Positions 62,006 to 64,000 of a DNA stretch of 64,000 nucleotides are shown here, piece by piece. Below the pieces are notes generated by a model. It made no database searches. It had not been told where the DNA came from and saw nothing but the letters and a program-made list of their open reading frames with translations. Every line of letters starts with the position of its first letter. Positions within the stretch are counted from its first letter, which is position 1. The position numbers and the translations under genes were made by a program. This stretch comes from CAWCOU01 sp963797335 (lineage in GTDB: Bacteria > Pseudomonadota > Gammaproteobacteria > JAURND01): NCBI GenBank assembly GCA_963797335.1, contig CAWCOU010000006.1, positions 62,001-126,000 on the forward strand. Reading direction: 5' to 3'.

Positions 62006-62273
62006 TTATAATTTGCACGCGTCAAGCTGTTCAAGCCCATCTTCCGCTTTGGATGTCAAAAAAATTTTACTCTTCAGTGTTATTTTATCGCATTTTTATA
62101 ATTCTATTATCCATTTCAACTGTTCGTATTTTAAAGTCAACACCAATAGTTGATATATAACATTCTGTATAAGTATGGTCAGCGAATCGTAATAATAAAC
62201 AACTTTTTCCTGCTCCAGCATCTCCTAGAATGAGAAATCTAAATAAGTAATTATATTCAGCTTCGTAATTCAT
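62006..62273 (-). pseudogene. Truncated eukaryotic-type Rab1-like GTPase
   Basis: From ATG 62273 a 62-residue product is read: a eukaryotic Rab N-terminus with the P-loop GDAGAGKS (residues 17-24), LLLRFADHTYTECYISTIGV in switch I and the Rab-specific IGVDF (43-47). It matches Rab1/Ypt1 almost residue for residue, then ends at a TAA (62085-62087) right where WDTAGQE (G3, switch II) should begin. G3, G4 and G5 are absent. Further on, in another frame (62008-~62066), FLTSKAEDGLEQLDACKL recalls the G5 (TSAK) end of a Rab, so an internal deletion is likely. It may still be translated as a short fragment. No clear ribosome binding site. Confidence 0.75.
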
Positions 62274-62824
62274 TTTTGTAGTCCTAGTTATTATTATTTT
62301 CAGACCAATAGATTTGATAAATTCTTACCGTGCGTAGCGCGCCAGATTCGGAATTCGCTCAAGTATGTGGTTAAGTCGTGATCAAAAATATTTTATGGAG
62401 GATTTAAAGCTTTTATATAAGACTACTAGTAAATAATTGGCAGAGCAACCAATGTATAATTGGGGGTTACCTCTAAGAAATTCTCATACAAAACACCAAC
62501 CAAGGCTTAAAAAGCCGGGGCTCAGTGGGCTAAACCCTCTCTTGACTGATAGTATAAAAATTGTAACTCAAACGCTATATCATGGTCAACCCCACTCTGC
62601 GGGCGGAATAAAATTTCAAAATCATCGTCTGGACCGCTGCTTAAACTTTCAAGCTGCAGTAACACTTCCCGCATCCTTGTGATGGCCAAGTCCCTGGGTA
62701 TTTTTTTAATCTCATTATTATTTCTACTTAATAAAAAACACCATATTTATGGTTCAATTGTTGAGTCCCGGTTAGACATCTATAGATAATGAAAGCGGAT
62801 CAACAAATGGCCAAAGGAGTGTCT
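62274..62824. other. Long intergenic region before the YhhQ-like gene
   Basis: About 550 bp without a supported gene. It is AT-rich around 62274-62440, contains the short inverted-like GC patches near 62505-62530 (AAGCCGGGGCTCAGTGGGCT), and a T-run at 62700-62708. I looked for a preQ1-type riboswitch ahead of the transporter and saw no convincing one. An 81-codon TTG-started frame at 62437-62682 has no protein-like features. Confidence 0.4.
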
Positions 62825-63796
62825 ATGCTCAATACTATTTTAACTGCATTGCAAAATTTTCTCGCCAAGCCTAAATTAATAGAACCCGATGAGAGATATC
62901 GCATTGTTGCGGTGGATGATAGCTATGAAAATACAGGAAAAGTATCTATAAAAATACAGGTAATAGGCAGCAGTAAAACATTTAACCGTTTGGTGAGTGA
63001 TTTATACACGAAATCTTGGCTGGATTATTTCGATAAAGAAGATGTTGCCCATATTGCCGCTTTGTATACAGCAGAGCATACAAAAAACCTGGCATTAATT
63101 AAAAAATTTCCCAAGCGCAATCCCATAGCGCGGGAAAGCGTTATTGTAATCAGTATTTTGTTTACAGCTTTTCTAATTCTCGCTAATTTGGCCGCATTTA
63201 AATTAGTGGGGTTCCATGGGTTTACCTTTACGGCAGGATTAATTTTTTTCCCAATCACTTATATTTTTGATGATATCTTAACAGAAGTCTATGGATTCAA
63301 AGTCAGTAGACGAATTATTTGGATGGGGTTGTTGGCAAATACCATTATTGTCTTGGGGACCTTAATAACCACGTATCTACCGCCGTCACCCTATTGGCAT
63401 GACCAGGTGGCTTATGCCACAGTATACCAAGCTGTATTACGCGTATTTCTTGCATCTATAATAGCCTATCTGGGAGGGGAATTTACCAATTCCATCATTT
63501 TAGCTAAATTTAAAATATTCACTTCGGGAAGGCAGCTTTGGATACGTCTTGTGTCAAGCACGATGATTGGCGTTGGAGTGGACACCATTCTTTTTGCACA
63601 TATTGCTTTTTTATTTTCAACACCCTACCAGGTGATATGGCAGTTGATTGGATTAATGTATACTGTAAAAGTTACATATGAAATTTGTGCTATCCCTATC
63701 ACCTATCGAGTCATAAATTATTTGAAGCGAAAAGACAATGTGGATCACTATGATTTCGGCGTTAAATTTAACCCATTTTCGCTCGAGATTGATTGA
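62825..63796 (+). CDS. YhhQ/VUT-family queuosine precursor transporter with N-terminal extension
   Basis: 323 aa. The C-terminal ~215 residues are the VUT (DUF165) transporter for preQ0/preQ1: FTAGLIFFPITYIFDDILTEVYGF is the signature (blocks GLIFFPITYIFDD and LTEVYG), with about six membrane helices and AYLGGEFTNS. The first ~100 residues (LIEPDERYRIVAVDDSYENT...) form an extra soluble domain not in E. coli YhhQ (~220 aa). The ATG at 62825 is preceded by AAGGAG at six bases, so the in-frame ATGs at 62789 and 62807 are rejected. Confidence 0.85.
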   Translation: MLNTILTALQNFLAKPKLIEPDERYRIVAVDDSYENTGKVSIKIQVIGSSKTFNRLVSDLYTKSWLDYFDKEDVAHIAALYTAEHTKNLALIKKFPKRNPIARESVIVISILFTAFLILANLAAFKLVGFHGFTFTAGLIFFPITYIFDDILTEVYGFKVSRRIIWMGLLANTIIVLGTLITTYLPPSPYWHDQVAYATVYQAVLRVFLASIIAYLGGEFTNSIILAKFKIFTSGRQLWIRLVSSTMIGVGVDTILFAHIAFLFSTPYQVIWQLIGLMYTVKVTYEICAIPITYRVINYLKRKDNVDHYDFGVKFNPFSLEID

Positions 63797-64000
63797 TCTG
63801 TTTGTCGGAATCCTATTCTCTAAAAAAAATAGGAGCGAAGCTTTGGAGCCTCTATTATCAAAGCATCCTGATGTTGATCGAGTGATTTCTCAATGAGATG
63901 AAGATTGGTCATAGTTATACAATAAGATAAATAATATTAAATAAAATTTTTTCATTTAAGTTTATTTGTGTTATTATTCCAATATCAATGCCATCATGTG
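63797..64000. other. Non-coding right end of the window
   Basis: No gene recognised. A small hairpin CCTATTCTCTAAAAAAAATAGG (63812-63833 region) may end the YhhQ transcript. The last 100 bases are AT-rich and may hold a promoter for a gene outside the window. Confidence 0.35.

Noticed and set aside
62437..62682. 81-codon frame before the YhhQ-like gene
   Set aside because: It starts at TTG without a ribosome binding site, its composition is not protein-like, and no motif is seen.
1..64000. CRISPR arrays, rRNA or tRNA genes
   Set aside because: No regularly spaced direct repeats, rRNA blocks or tRNA cloverleaves were recognised in the intergenic regions. The only regular repeats are coding (58258-58980) or palindromic elements.

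Overview
The window looks like a chromosome segment of a gammaproteobacterium of the order Legionellales (Coxiella/Aquicella/Diplorickettsia-like). This is an inference. It rests on gamma-type housekeeping gene orders (rpsP-rimM-trmD-rplS, miaB-ybeZ-ybeY, msbA-lpxK, Ccm System I) mixed with features of host-adapted bacteria: an ankyrin-repeat protein, a truncated eukaryotic Rab GTPase, low-complexity effector-like proteins and an inverse autotransporter. Intergenic spaces are full of short palindromic repeats of several families.

Layout. 1-5 kb: exonuclease I (cut by the left edge), trpS, and the lipid A pair msbA-lpxK. 5-9.7 kb: an Sfp-type phosphopantetheinyl transferase, a ComEA-like protein, a small coiled-coil protein and a large MscS channel. 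9.9-13.6 kb: ccmA-ccmB followed directly by an EmrA/EmrB-type efflux pair. 13.7-19.7 kb: an island of unknown genes on the minus strand, including two ~650-690 aa paralogues flanking a Ser- and Asp/Glu-rich repeat protein. 20-25.6 kb: ccmCDEFGHI, the rest of the cytochrome c maturation system, so ccm is split by about 9 kb.

25.5-46 kb is mostly housekeeping: rplS/trmD/rimM/rpsP, nadE, recJ, dusA, mfd, miaB, ybeZ, ybeY and ftsK. Less ordinary genes lie among them: an orphan HicB-like protein, a His/Met-rich secreted protein, an outer-membrane protein with a perfect 22-bp palindrome upstream, and a WbdD-like methyltransferase-kinase between ybeY and ftsK.

46-64 kb is accessory: an unknown gene plus a membrane-anchored beta-lactamase-fold protein; a Bcr/CflA pump divergent from a MarR regulator; a decayed and an intact VapBC-like module; an ArnC-ArnD-formyltransferase operon whose first two genes are broken by several frameshifts; an orphan bufferin-like (DUF2282) precursor; a ketopantoate reductase-like gene; a 1003-aa inverse autotransporter with beta-helix repeats; a 935-aa ankyrin protein; the Rab fragment; and a YhhQ-type queuosine-precursor transporter with an extra N-terminal domain.

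The points most worth a second look are the Rab1-like fragment beside the ankyrin gene, the paralogue island inside the split ccm locus, the orphan bufferin-like precursor, the WbdD-like protein outside an O-antigen cluster, and the frameshift cluster in the arn-like operon.
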